From the NCBI RefSeq assembly GCF_018882085.1, contig NZ_JACVPB010000010.1, positions 1 through 64,000 on the forward strand: a DNA stretch of 64,000 nucleotides, read 5' to 3'. Each line of letters opens with the position of its first letter. Position 1 is the first letter of the stretch. A model generated the notes under the pieces. It searched no databases. It saw only the letters and a program-made list of their open reading frames with translations, and was not told where the DNA came from. Shown in pieces: positions 42,126 through 49,869 of this stretch. The stretch comes from Polynucleobacter sp. AP-Reno-20A-A9 (GTDB taxonomy: Bacteria; Pseudomonadota; Gammaproteobacteria; Burkholderiales; Burkholderiaceae). The translations under genes were made by a program, and so were the position numbers.

Positions 42126-42943
42126 TAGCTTGAAAATCCCTTAACAATCAGGCTGACAGCTACACAAAATGTTAAAACAGAAAAGATTTGCTGCAATCTT
42201 GGACCGCTTAATTTTTTGCCTAATTCTTGGCCCGTCAGTAATCCAAGTAATGCCCCCATTGCAAAAGGTGCTGCAATGATGATATTGAGATTGCCGGACA
42301 TAGCAGAGAAAAAAGTGCCGCCCCCAGCAATAATGGCAAGCACACCCAATGATGTCGCGACGATTGAGTTGACGGGTAAATCGGTATAGCGCTTCAAGGC
42401 AGGAACAATAACAAAGCCTCCGCCTACACCCAAGAGCCCCGATAGAAAGCCTGCTAATCCACCTGACAGCATTAATGCTCTGGCACAGGGAACATTCCAA
42501 GATAGCTTACCTCTGGAGGAATCCAGCAAGCATGGTGGCGGTGATTTACCTTCAAAGTCAGGTATGCCATGAATTTCTTTGTGAGCTTGCCGATATAGAC
42601 GAATGGAGACATAGAACAGGGTGCAGCTAAAAAGAATTAATAGTGGCGCGTTAGGGAGGCGCTGAGATACCCACAATCCGATTGGGGAAAGTATTAGGCC
42701 GAAGAATGCCATGAATCCTGCAGCTTTGTAACGAAGAATCTTGTTTTTCAGTCCCAGTAATGCGCCAACCCCTGCCGCAAGACAGATTGCTGCAAGCGAG
42801 ATGGGTGCAGCCTCTGCAACGGTCAGGTGGAGGGCAAAGACTAAAAGTGGGACAGAAAGAATGCCGCCACCAGCACCTGTAAGACCCATTAATAAGCCCA
42901 CAATAAGACCCAAGCAGGGGCTGATGAAGATTGAGTAGTCCAT
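42125..42943 (-). CDS. TauE/SafE-family sulfite/sulfur anion exporter
   Basis: A 272-aa polytopic protein of the TauE/SafE family, with two repeats: GLIVGLLMGLTGAGGGILSVPLLVFALHL and LSGGLAGFLSGLLGVGGGFVIVPALKRYTDLP. Members export sulfite, sulfoacetate or related anions. The start ATG at 42943 (MDYSIFIS) is preferred over the frame opening at 42988. It is divergent from a persulfide dioxygenase and a BigR-type repressor, the standard neighbours of such an exporter in hydrogen-sulfide detoxification loci. Confidence 0.85.
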   Translation of the reverse strand: MDYSIFISPCLGLIVGLLMGLTGAGGGILSVPLLVFALHLTVAEAAPISLAAICLAAGVGALLGLKNKILRYKAAGFMAFFGLILSPIGLWVSQRLPNAPLLILFSCTLFYVSIRLYRQAHKEIHGIPDFEGKSPPPCLLDSSRGKLSWNVPCARALMLSGGLAGFLSGLLGVGGGFVIVPALKRYTDLPVNSIVATSLGVLAIIAGGGTFFSAMSGNLNIIIAAPFAMGALLGLLTGQELGKKLSGPRLQQIFSVLTFCVAVSLIVKGFSS

Positions 42944-43012
42944 TGCAATTAATTTTATATTAAGATAATATATAAATATATATATCATTTACTCTTTTCG
43001 AGAATAAATACG
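42944..43012. promoter_or_regulatory. AT-rich divergent promoter with probable BigR-type operator
   Basis: The spacer between tauE and the dioxygenase contains an imperfect inverted repeat GATAATATAT ... ATATATATC (about 42964-42986) flanked by very AT-rich sequence. BigR repressors of Xylella and Agrobacterium recognise AT-rich palindromes at the equivalent place. The operator assignment is inferred from position and composition only. Confidence 0.45.
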
Positions 43013-43906
43013 ATGTTGCCAAGAAAGGTCTTTGTGAATCCAAGCTCTCGTGCTGATGTTAAGGCGTTTTTTGATCCAGAAACCGGGACTTTTACCTATG
43101 TTGTTTATGCGGGCAAGAAAAGCCCCTGCACAGTAATAGACTCGGTCCTGAACTATGACTCCAAATCAGGTAGAACTTCTACTCGATGTGCTGACGAAGT
43201 CATTGGCTTTATGCAAAATGAGCAGTTGCAGTTAGATTGGATTCTGGAAACCCATGCGCATGCTGACCACCTCACAGCAGCTCCCTATATCCAAAGTAAG
43301 TCGGGTGGGAAGATTGTCATTGGAGATCACATCACTAATGTACAAAACGTTTTTAAGAATGTTTTTAATCTGGGTGAGCAATTTTCGGTTGATGGATCTC
43401 AGTTTGATCGACTATTGAAGGATGGTGAATCCTTGTCATTTGGAGCCCTCTCGCTAAAAGCGCTTTATGTCCCTGGCCATACGCCTGCATGTATGGCTTA
43501 TGAAATTGGAGATGCTCTATTTGTTGGGGATACTCTATTTATGCCTGATGTTGGTACGGCGCGTTGTGATTTTCCTGGGGGTAGCGCCCAGACCTTATAT
43601 CGATCCATTCAGAAGGTGCTGTCCTATCCTGATGAGACCACGCTATATATGTGCCATGACTATCCGCCTACAGATCGTCCTGTGGCTTATTGCACAACTG
43701 TTGGCGAGGAGAAGCGGTCTAATATTCATGTGCACGAGGGCATTAGCGAGAGTGAATTCGTGCAAATGCGCAATAAACGTGACGCCACTTTAGATATGCC
43801 TAATCTCATATTGCCATCTATCCAGGTCAATATCCAAGCTGGCCACCTGCCGACCCCAGAAGCTAATGGCAAGTCTTACTTAAGAATCCCCTTGAACACT
43901 CTTTAA
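43013..43906 (+). CDS. blh: persulfide dioxygenase-like metallo-beta-lactamase protein
   Basis: A 297-aa MBL-fold protein of the ETHE1/Blh persulfide dioxygenase group, which oxidises glutathione persulfide to sulfite. The iron-binding motif HAHADH (residues 81-86) follows LDWILET. A second ligand lies in VPGHTPACMAYEIGDALFVGDTLFMPDVGTARCDFPGGSA, the family's characteristic stretch, and the last in MCHDY. It is followed by a BigR-like regulator after 1 bp, as in BigR operons. Confidence 0.87.
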   Translation: MLPRKVFVNPSSRADVKAFFDPETGTFTYVVYAGKKSPCTVIDSVLNYDSKSGRTSTRCADEVIGFMQNEQLQLDWILETHAHADHLTAAPYIQSKSGGKIVIGDHITNVQNVFKNVFNLGEQFSVDGSQFDRLLKDGESLSFGALSLKALYVPGHTPACMAYEIGDALFVGDTLFMPDVGTARCDFPGGSAQTLYRSIQKVLSYPDETTLYMCHDYPPTDRPVAYCTTVGEEKRSNIHVHEGISESEFVQMRNKRDATLDMPNLILPSIQVNIQAGHLPTPEANGKSYLRIPLNTL

Positions 43907-43907
43907 T

Positions 43908-44219
43908 ATGACTATTACTAAATCTGAGCTAAAGAAAATGCAGGCATCGGCTGCGGATGCTTGCAAATTAATGAAGGTCTTATCCAATAGCGATCGCATG
44001 ATGCTGTTATGTGAGATTGGCCAAGGTGAAAAATGTGTCAGCGAGCTAGAGCTTGCTTTGGACTTGCATCAACCTACCCTATCTCAGCAATTAACCGTTC
44101 TTCGCAAGGAAAAGCTGGTAAAGACGCGCAGAGAAGGAAAGCAGATTTACTATTCCCTGGCTAGCGAGGTTGCTGTAGCGGTAATGGGCTTGCTCTATAA
44201 ATACTATTGCAAAAGATAG
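43908..44219 (+). CDS. ArsR-family repressor, BigR/SqrR-like persulfide sensor
   Basis: A 103-aa winged-helix repressor (residues 19-95, LHQPTLSQQLTVLRKEKLVKTRREGKQIYYSL). Cys35 and Cys101 are 66 residues apart, exactly the spacing of the sensing cysteines of SqrR (41/107) and BigR (42/108), which form a tetrasulfide with persulfides and leave DNA. Additional Cys19 and Cys43 are present. It lies directly after the persulfide dioxygenase and probably represses both divergent operons. Confidence 0.85.
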   Translation: MTITKSELKKMQASAADACKLMKVLSNSDRMMLLCEIGQGEKCVSELELALDLHQPTLSQQLTVLRKEKLVKTRREGKQIYYSLASEVAVAVMGLLYKYYCKR

Positions 44220-44268
44220 TTGTTCAAACATCATTATTCAAGTCATTTTTTATCAAAAGGAGTTCAAC

Positions 44269-44481
44269 ATGAATTGCAATGTCGGCGGTATTGATCGGAT
44301 CCTCAGAATTGCTATAGGCGCACTATTAGTGGGCCTAGCTGCAAATGGCGTAGTGGGTTGGTGGGGCTGGCTTGGCTTCATTCCACTTGCAACAGGCTTA
44401 TTCCGTTTTTGTCCTGCCTATCCTTTGTTGGGTATTAGCTCATGTGGAGCTTCTTCTGGCAAAGACTCGTGCTGTAAGTAA
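44269..44481 (+). CDS. DUF2892 membrane protein
   Basis: A 70-aa protein starting MNCNVGGIDRILRIAIGALLVG, the signature of DUF2892, with two helices (about 13-30 and 34-50). It continues RFCPAYPLLGISSCGA and ends KDSCCK. DUF2892 domains form the membrane anchor of rhodaneses such as YgaP and are common in sulfide-detoxification operons. The five Cys residues in this short protein are notable. AAGGAG ribosome-binding site before the ATG. Confidence 0.85.
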   Translation: MNCNVGGIDRILRIAIGALLVGLAANGVVGWWGWLGFIPLATGLFRFCPAYPLLGISSCGASSGKDSCCK

Positions 44482-44507
44482 TTTTTTAATATTTTTGGAA
44501 TCTACGT

Positions 44508-45026
44508 ATGAATATGACCCACTACATGCAGCTATTAGCAGACAATCAGCCATGGAATCTTATGATTTTTATGGCTATTCCAATTGTGCTTGCCGAAACT
44601 TTGGCGATTACCGAATTCTATATTTTATTTACCAGAAAATTTCATGGCCTTGTTTGGCGCATTAACCGCATATCTGGTGCTGCAGTTGGTATTTACTTCA
44701 TTGGTGTGATTGGGTATCTCGTCTTTACTGCCGTTATTCCAATTACGCAAGCGGGTGAGTGGAGAACGGTGATTGACGTAGTAGCGGTTGGGTCTTATTT
44801 AATTGGAGGTCTACCATTGATATGGATCGCTCTGCAAGAATTAGGTTTTGTTAATAGGAGCCTAAACCAAGAGGGCAAGCTCAAGATTCATGCAATCTGT
44901 GTAGCGCTCTTCTTGGTTTTTGGACACGTTGCAATGATTAGTGGCATGCTTGATCCGGGCTTGCTTGGCTACCAAGCTAGCACTCATGCAACCGACGCGC
45001 CGATGCCGGTTACACATCCACATTAA
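44508..45026 (+). CDS. four-helix membrane protein (DUF6803-like)
   Basis: A 172-aa protein with about five hydrophobic segments. It begins MNMTHYMQLLADNQPWNLMIFMAIPIVLAETLAITEFYILF and ends in a His-rich tail (STHATDAPMPVTHPH). It resembles uncharacterised permease-like proteins that I recall as DUF6803, but I could not search. Its 3' end overlaps the convergent cytochrome-like gene by 17 bp. It probably continues the BigR-type operon. Confidence 0.55.
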   Translation: MNMTHYMQLLADNQPWNLMIFMAIPIVLAETLAITEFYILFTRKFHGLVWRINRISGAAVGIYFIGVIGYLVFTAVIPITQAGEWRTVIDVVAVGSYLIGGLPLIWIALQELGFVNRSLNQEGKLKIHAICVALFLVFGHVAMISGMLDPGLLGYQASTHATDAPMPVTHPH

Positions 45027-45438
45027 TTGCGCTACGAAGTTTGGTAAATGCATGCAATATAAAAATAGCAAAAAATAGGAGGCCCACTACCCAGTGGGTT
45101 TCTATTACGCCATCTCGTATCTCCTCGGGGCCGTAATAGAGTAGAGCGCCAGAAACCAGCAGCGCAGCAAGAAAGCCTAGCTGACTGAATCCGCTCCATA
45201 ACTGTTTTTTCGACTTATAGCCCGCTTTGATGTGAAAAGGTAACACTGAGCCAAGCGCTAAGGTGGCCAGCAGTGCAGCAACGCCGTGGGCAGCGAGAAC
45301 GCTGTAGGTACCAAGGGTAGATTTTTGTATCAGAAATTGATGGCCCAGAAGATACATAAGACCAGTGATAGAACAAGTCATCATGCTGCAGATGACAAAC
45401 GTTCTTTGCCAGCCTGGCATCTTCCCAAGGCGACTCAT
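45010..45438 (-). CDS. four-helix b-type cytochrome candidate
   Basis: A 142-aa inner-membrane protein with four predicted helices (about 12-32, 44-66, 84-101, 114-131). Helices 2 and 4 each carry a His near both ends: His51/His69 and His115/His129. Helices 2 and 4 run in the same direction, so the pairs 51/115 and 69/129 would sit at opposite membrane faces, the bis-His di-haem arrangement of b561- and DUF4405-like cytochromes. This fold is inferred from pattern, not from a recognised family. It is the last gene of the Fur-box operon and overlaps apbE by ATGA. Confidence 0.6.
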   Translation of the reverse strand: MSRLGKMPGWQRTFVICSMMTCSITGLMYLLGHQFLIQKSTLGTYSVLAAHGVAALLATLALGSVLPFHIKAGYKSKKQLWSGFSQLGFLAALLVSGALLYYGPEEIRDGVIETHWVVGLLFFAIFILHAFTKLRSAINVDV

Positions 45439-46256
45439 GCGGCAATCCTCAGGGCTTGTGCTGAGAAACGGCTAAAGCAAGGGTGATACTCATTATTGGA
45501 TAAAGCTAGAACCTTCGTGAGTGCATCTGCATAAACACACTCTTTTGCAAGGATGGAGAAAGATCCAGAAATTTCCACATGAACCTCCGATAAATTCTGA
45601 GCCAAAGGATTAATGATGTGACTCTTCTGACGATCTCTTTTTGCAAAGTAAAGACTGCTTGTGGCTATAGCCCCATCTTTCAAAGAGCCGATTTCAATTA
45701 ACTCCTCAGGGGTCTCAGGGTGGCGAAGTTGAATTGGGAGGGACGTATTCCCAAAAACCCGTAGGTCACCACCAGCATTTACTGAGCCAGATGTGATGCC
45801 CTCAGATATTAAGACTCTAACCGCCATATCTACTGCAAACCCCTTCGCGATTCCGCCCAGATCCAGGCAGACTGGACGGGAAGACTGAATCAAGTCGGGC
45901 GCCAAGAAGTGCATATCTTCAACGCCACCAAGCTCATGATTAGAGAAAGTGATGTGACGCGGTAATAATCCCGCAGCAACCAGGCGATGACCAATGCCAC
46001 AATTGAATAAGCCATCAGACTCAAGGTGAACCTCTTTCGCAATGCGGATGACTTGCGCAGTCCATGGATGAATTTCTACTGCTGCTAAGTGGGCGCATTG
46101 ATTAATTTGGCTTAGTTCACTTTTAGGGTCGTGGAATCCCATGAGATTTTGGACCATCTGAATAGTCTCAAAAGCATGATCTATTGCAGCTTGACCATCG
46201 TCTTGATCTATAGAGATCTCTACAAAGGTTCCAAGAAGCGGTTTGCAGCGAAACAT
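45435..46256 (-). CDS. apbE: ApbE-family FAD:protein FMN transferase
   Basis: A 273-aa enzyme that transfers FMN from FAD to a Thr of a client protein. Family motifs are visible: CKPLLGTFVEISI at the N-terminus, LDLGGIAKGFAVDMAVRVL (KGxxxD), GSVNAGGDLRVFG (NAGGD) and KRDRQKSHIINP. Unlike most Gram-negative ApbE proteins it shows no signal peptide or lipobox and so appears cytoplasmic. The client is almost certainly the FMN-binding protein encoded immediately upstream with a 1-bp overlap (TAATG). Confidence 0.9.
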   Translation of the reverse strand: MFRCKPLLGTFVEISIDQDDGQAAIDHAFETIQMVQNLMGFHDPKSELSQINQCAHLAAVEIHPWTAQVIRIAKEVHLESDGLFNCGIGHRLVAAGLLPRHITFSNHELGGVEDMHFLAPDLIQSSRPVCLDLGGIAKGFAVDMAVRVLISEGITSGSVNAGGDLRVFGNTSLPIQLRHPETPEELIEIGSLKDGAIATSSLYFAKRDRQKSHIINPLAQNLSEVHVEISGSFSILAKECVYADALTKVLALSNNEYHPCFSRFSAQALRIAA

Positions 46257-46816
46257 TATTGCTTTTCAGGGCTTGGTTTTGAATGAGGGCTCTTCAGGGC
46301 CAGGTCATATAAAACCGTTAACCGCTTCACCCCATCAGTGAGATGCTTGCAGGAAAGCGTTGCGCCACCAATATTCTGAATATCTTGATTGAGCTTAATT
46401 GGGTCGCTTGCAGTCTTGCCGACAAACTGTTTACGCCATTCTGCTTCTGCTACTTCATAGCCATAAGACTCAACATATTCCAAAACTTCGATGCCAGCGA
46501 TGCTGCCATTTGAGTGAATGGCAACGGCATAAGTAATCATTTCATGTTTGCCAATGACTTCGTCAACAACAAACCAGGAGCCGTCAGCTGCCTTCCAGAT
46601 ACGCTCCCCCTGAAAAGGGTAGCGAATGCTAGAGGCTATACGCATCTTTTCCTGAAGATCATCTGTAATGATGATGGGATTCTTCGTCAGTGTTTTGTTG
46701 GGAAAAAGAATTTTCTGTGCTTGCTCTGCAGAAACATAAATTTTTGCATGGGCCATGATGGGCGCACTCATCATGGCCAAACCAAGGATTGCTAATGGGT
46801 TGGGTTTCCAGTTCAT
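46256..46816 (-). CDS. exported FMN-binding domain protein
   Basis: A 186-aa protein with a signal peptide (cleavage near MAHA|KIYV) and an FMN-binding domain like RnfG/NqrC. The flavinylation site is NIGGATLS, with Thr153 matching the Thr of the S/T-G-A-T signature. The domain also has KHEMITYAVAIHSNGSIAGIEVLEY and a YGYEV segment typical of the fold. No haem or membrane anchor is seen, so it is a periplasmic flavoprotein. ApbE follows directly and should attach the FMN. In a Fur-regulated operon it may pass electrons to ferric iron. Confidence 0.85.
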   Translation of the reverse strand: MNWKPNPLAILGLAMMSAPIMAHAKIYVSAEQAQKILFPNKTLTKNPIIITDDLQEKMRIASSIRYPFQGERIWKAADGSWFVVDEVIGKHEMITYAVAIHSNGSIAGIEVLEYVESYGYEVAEAEWRKQFVGKTASDPIKLNQDIQNIGGATLSCKHLTDGVKRLTVLYDLALKSPHSKPSPEKQ

Positions 46817-46846
46817 GGGCTAGTTAGGGGGGCAATGAATGAATAC

Positions 46847-47026
46847 TTAGGCTGCGAGTAAATCATTTACCTCATTACAAAGCGCTTGAATTTCTGGGTT
46901 GATATCTTCGAGGGTAGATAATTTTTCAAACATCATCAGCGCTCTTTCCTTGGCAGTTTGACATTGGGTGGATTGAAACTTCACTAAGTGAGTTAAAGCT
47001 GCAACTAATAGGTTCTGAATTTCCAT
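46847..47026 (-). CDS. 59-aa protein of unknown function
   Basis: A short frame from ATG 47026 encodes MEIQNLLVAALTHLVKFQST, then CQTAKERALMMFEKLSTLEDI and NPEIQALCNEVNDLLAA. It is fully helical by composition, with two Cys and no signal peptide. It lies 12 bp after the DUF6662-like outer-membrane gene and 30 bp before the FMN-binding gene, all on the same strand, so it is very likely a real operon member. No family is recognised. Confidence 0.65.
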   Translation of the reverse strand: MEIQNLLVAALTHLVKFQSTQCQTAKERALMMFEKLSTLEDINPEIQALCNEVNDLLAA

Positions 47027-47038
47027 AAATACTTTCGG

Positions 47039-47953
47039 TTAATTGAGCGGGAAGCCAACTTTGACTATGAATTCATTTACTGAGTGGCTATCCCAGACGC
47101 GAGCATTTGAGCATTCAGCTTCTCCGCCACCCATGCAAGTGCCGCCTGCAAGTTGATAGCGCCAGGCACCAGTAACCCACCAGTCTTTGGCTGCGTAATG
47201 CATATTGGGGCCTACAAAAGTAGCTCTTTGAACTTGATTGCGTAAATTCAACTCTGAATAATCATTGTGAAAGCGAGCCTCTACACCTGCCGACCATTTG
47301 GGAGCAAAGCGATAACTAGCGCCCACCAGGAAATCGAGCATCGATTCAGGAACATTGCCATTTTCAATAAACTTTAAGCGCTCATTCGCGGCTACAACGT
47401 TGCCTGCCAATATCAATCGGTCATCAATAAAGTTCGATTGCAGTAAAAGTCTCGCTTCGAGCTCATCTTTATTTCTTCCCCATGTCGGCTCTAAATAAAG
47501 CCCTACGCCCACAGGTGAAGTTACTGGATTTGTGATGCGATAAATCGCCTCTAATGAACCACCTTCAATACCACTTTTCTTATAAGCTGTAGATGGATCG
47601 TGCGAAGAAGGGACGCCATAACCCCCTGTACAGGTTGGTGTATCTCCGCATGCTTCTGGATTGGTGTAATTTTGATTTGCACTAGTGTAGTAAGAGTTGA
47701 TATAGCCGGCCACTTGCAAGTCGTTAGTTAAGCCATATTCCAGTTCAGTCCTCGCAGTCAATGCATCGTACGTTCCTGCGGCTTGCTGCTGATTGAGCTG
47801 CAGACGCTGCTCAAATTCCAGCTTGCCTTTGGGCTGCAAATCTAAGGTGTAAATCCAGCCAAACACTCCCTCGCCTGCATGGGCCAAAGAAAAGTGAAGT
47901 GTGGCAACTAAGAAGAGGCTAAAGGCAAGAAGTCTATTAATGGTCAATTTCAT
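47039..47953 (-). CDS. outer-membrane-type protein, DUF6662-like
   Basis: A 304-aa protein with a signal peptide (cleavage near SLAHA|GEG) and an amphipathic beta-strand pattern throughout. Examples are LDLQPKGKLEFEQRLQLNQ, ELEYGLTNDLQVAGYINSYY, VGLYLEPTWGRN and WSAGVEARFHNDY. It carries several Cys pairs (CGDTPTC, CMGGGEAEC). It resembles the group I recall as DUF6662, whose function is unknown. It is the first gene of the operon under two Fur-box-like palindromes, so iron limitation probably raises its expression. Confidence 0.7.
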   Translation of the reverse strand: MKLTINRLLAFSLFLVATLHFSLAHAGEGVFGWIYTLDLQPKGKLEFEQRLQLNQQQAAGTYDALTARTELEYGLTNDLQVAGYINSYYTSANQNYTNPEACGDTPTCTGGYGVPSSHDPSTAYKKSGIEGGSLEAIYRITNPVTSPVGVGLYLEPTWGRNKDELEARLLLQSNFIDDRLILAGNVVAANERLKFIENGNVPESMLDFLVGASYRFAPKWSAGVEARFHNDYSELNLRNQVQRATFVGPNMHYAAKDWWVTGAWRYQLAGGTCMGGGEAECSNARVWDSHSVNEFIVKVGFPLN

Positions 47954-47985
47954 GGTCCCTTGAGGTTGGTGGTTATTAATCTAAA

Positions 47986-48028
47986 TGAGAATGGTTCTCA
48001 ATATAGCATTAGATGAGAATGATTCTCA
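47986..48028. promoter_or_regulatory. two Fur-box-like palindromes
   Basis: TGAGAATGGTTCTCA (47986-48000) and TGAGAATGATTCTCA (48014-48028) are 15-bp palindromes 28 bp apart. The second matches the 7-1-7 Fur consensus TGATAATNATTATCA at 12 of 14 fixed positions, the first at 11. They lie 33-75 bp upstream of the minus-strand DUF6662-like gene and 78 bp before the DUF3820 gene, so Fur could control one or both. Confidence 0.75.
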
Positions 48029-48105
48029 ACTAAATAAAATAACCATTACCCAAGAAGTGGCGGAATCTATAGGCCTATTCTTTTTTGCTTGTAAGATTTC
48101 CCCAA

Positions 48106-48348
48106 ATGAATGCTGAGTCCCTGGAAAAACTGGTTTTGATGAAGATGCCTTTTGGTAAGCATGCAGGGCGCGCATTGGCTGACTTGCCGGGGAATTATTT
48201 GGCGTGGTTTGCTCGCGAAGGTTTTCCTAAAGGTGAGCTTGGTGAGTTATTGGAGTTAATGCACACCTTAGACCACAATGGTTTGCGTGGACTCTTGGCG
48301 CCAATCCAGCGGGCACACGGCCTACAAGCAAAATCTAAATTACTTTGA
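48106..48348 (+). CDS. DUF3820 family protein
   Basis: An 80-aa soluble protein with the DUF3820 core KMPFGKHAGRALADLPGNYLAWFAREGFPKGELGELLELM. The start at ATG 48106 (MNAESLEK) is preferred over an upstream in-frame start at 48085. The function is unknown; it has been called a quorum-sensing-regulated virulence factor in annotation, without clear evidence. Convergent with the nuclease gene, overlapping it by a few bases. Confidence 0.82.
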   Translation: MNAESLEKLVLMKMPFGKHAGRALADLPGNYLAWFAREGFPKGELGELLELMHTLDHNGLRGLLAPIQRAHGLQAKSKLL

Positions 48349-49362
48349 GCGAACAATCAGCGTAACGCGATTTCGTTCGTAAGTCACTGTTGACGATTCT
48401 GGTGGGCTGCTTTGAACTGGGCTGATTTTTAAATTGGTCTGAGACTCAATGTGAGAGGCGATCTGCTTTGCAAGATTTTCATTGCGGTCATATTGAATTT
48501 GAATGCTCGCCACCTTGCCTGACTTGATGTTGTTAACGACATCATTGAGTTTATTTTGGGAGTAATCGTCAAAAAAAATGGGATACCAACCACCTACCAG
48601 AGTCTTTTGCCTCTTGATGTCATGGGTTTCCGCTGATGCATTACTTGCCGTATTGCCTTCACCTACGGGTAAATGAAAGTCAATTCCCGTCTTTTGCACC
48701 AACTCTTGATAGGAGATGGGTGGAGTCATACTTGCTTCATTGGTGTTTTCAATCCAATATGCCCAAGCAATATTTTTATTGGAGTCGTATACCAACTTGT
48801 ATAAATGACTCGGAATCGTTACGCGACCTCTGCCAATACTGCCGCTATTACCAATGGAGCCTGTGTATACGTAAATATCGCCAACAGATCTTTTGACATA
48901 AGCTCTAGTCGGCTCCTCGACATTCTTGGCCCAGATACCCTGATTGTTTTGCCTTGCCTGGGGCATCATATTGGCCAATGAGAAAGACTGAGCCATTGAG
49001 CGTTCATTACTCATGTCACCGGCTGGGGCGTTATGACCACGGTCATAGCCGCTGCCACGGTAATCCGAGAGCAAGGCTCGTTCAGAGAAGGGTAGCCTGG
49101 CTTCTTCATAAAACTGATTGCTTCTCCGAGGGTGTGGGGCGGAGAGCTGCTCTCGATTGAGCTTCTCAACGGCATAGATTGGCTTCTTATCCTTGGGGGA
49201 GTAGTAGATGGCAAAACTATCAAAGCAAAGGTCGCGCCCCATTTGCGGACTCATTGGTATTTGCTGAGCCGGAAACAGATCTTTGCATTCCTCAAAAGCC
49301 GCCAGTGCATTTAATGAGGCTGAAACCGCTATAAGGGCAAGAAGGTGACGAAGGAATTTCAT
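48340..49362 (-). CDS. secreted DNA/RNA non-specific endonuclease
   Basis: A 340-aa protein of the NucA/Serratia nuclease family. A signal peptide (LIAVSASLNALA) is followed by the catalytic motif DRGHNAPAGDM (about residues 108-118) with the general-base His. ANMMPQARQNNQGIWAKNVEEPTRAYVK supplies the metal-binding Asn. After the nuclease fold there is an extra C-terminal region of about 80 residues (IKSGKVASIQIQYDRNENLAKQIASHIESQT) of unknown role. Periplasmic or secreted nutrient or DNA scavenging is likely. Confidence 0.87.
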   Translation of the reverse strand: MKFLRHLLALIAVSASLNALAAFEECKDLFPAQQIPMSPQMGRDLCFDSFAIYYSPKDKKPIYAVEKLNREQLSAPHPRRSNQFYEEARLPFSERALLSDYRGSGYDRGHNAPAGDMSNERSMAQSFSLANMMPQARQNNQGIWAKNVEEPTRAYVKRSVGDIYVYTGSIGNSGSIGRGRVTIPSHLYKLVYDSNKNIAWAYWIENTNEASMTPPISYQELVQKTGIDFHLPVGEGNTASNASAETHDIKRQKTLVGGWYPIFFDDYSQNKLNDVVNNIKSGKVASIQIQYDRNENLAKQIASHIESQTNLKISPVQSSPPESSTVTYERNRVTLIVRSK

Positions 49363-49869
49363 GGGTTCTTAGTGTATGAGCTTCGCTTTCCGAGCACCCA
49401 TCTTTTTATCTTGAGCTAGCTCCAGAGCTAATAAGAATCAGGGCTCTCTTGATAACTTTCTGCCTATCAAAATGCATTTTTTCTTAAAGAGTGCTATTGA
49501 AATGGCGAATTGTAATAAGTAGTATCTTGCTACTATCCCTAGAAAATTGCAGGAGTCAAAGCACTAAATATATGGTTTTGGTGGCTGAATTTTTGGCCAA
49601 AAACACAAAAAAGTCCTCTTTAAGGCAATTTTTTATAGAGTGAAATTAGCGCTCCCTAACTTGTATAAGCTATTGATTTTATTAACTTATATATGCTTTC
49701 GGAGATCTATATACGGGATCTCCCGGATTCCTAGATCAATAAGTTATTGATTTTTAGTTCTTTATTCTTGACTTGATATAAGAAACTTCTTAGGATGACC
49801 CATGTTTTTAAGATATTGCAATGCAGCATAAAACGGTAATCTAGTTTTTTGAGGTCTTGCAAACAATGA
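49363..49869. other. AT-rich intergenic region
   Basis: About 507 bp without a convincing gene. It holds the inverted repeat GGAGATC (49701-49707) / GATCTCC (49717-49723) with a 9-nt spacer, overlapped by CGGGA/TCCCG (49714-49725). It also holds a good promoter (listed separately). No long frame with a ribosome-binding site is seen on either strand; a small RNA cannot be excluded. Confidence 0.5.
49768..49796 (+). promoter_or_regulatory. sigma-70-type promoter for the lytic transglycosylase gene
   Basis: -35 TTGACT (49768-49773, 5/6 to consensus) and -10 TAGGAT (49791-49796, 4/6) are separated by exactly 17 bp. Transcription would start near 49803, about 67-100 bp before the gene. Confidence 0.55.
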
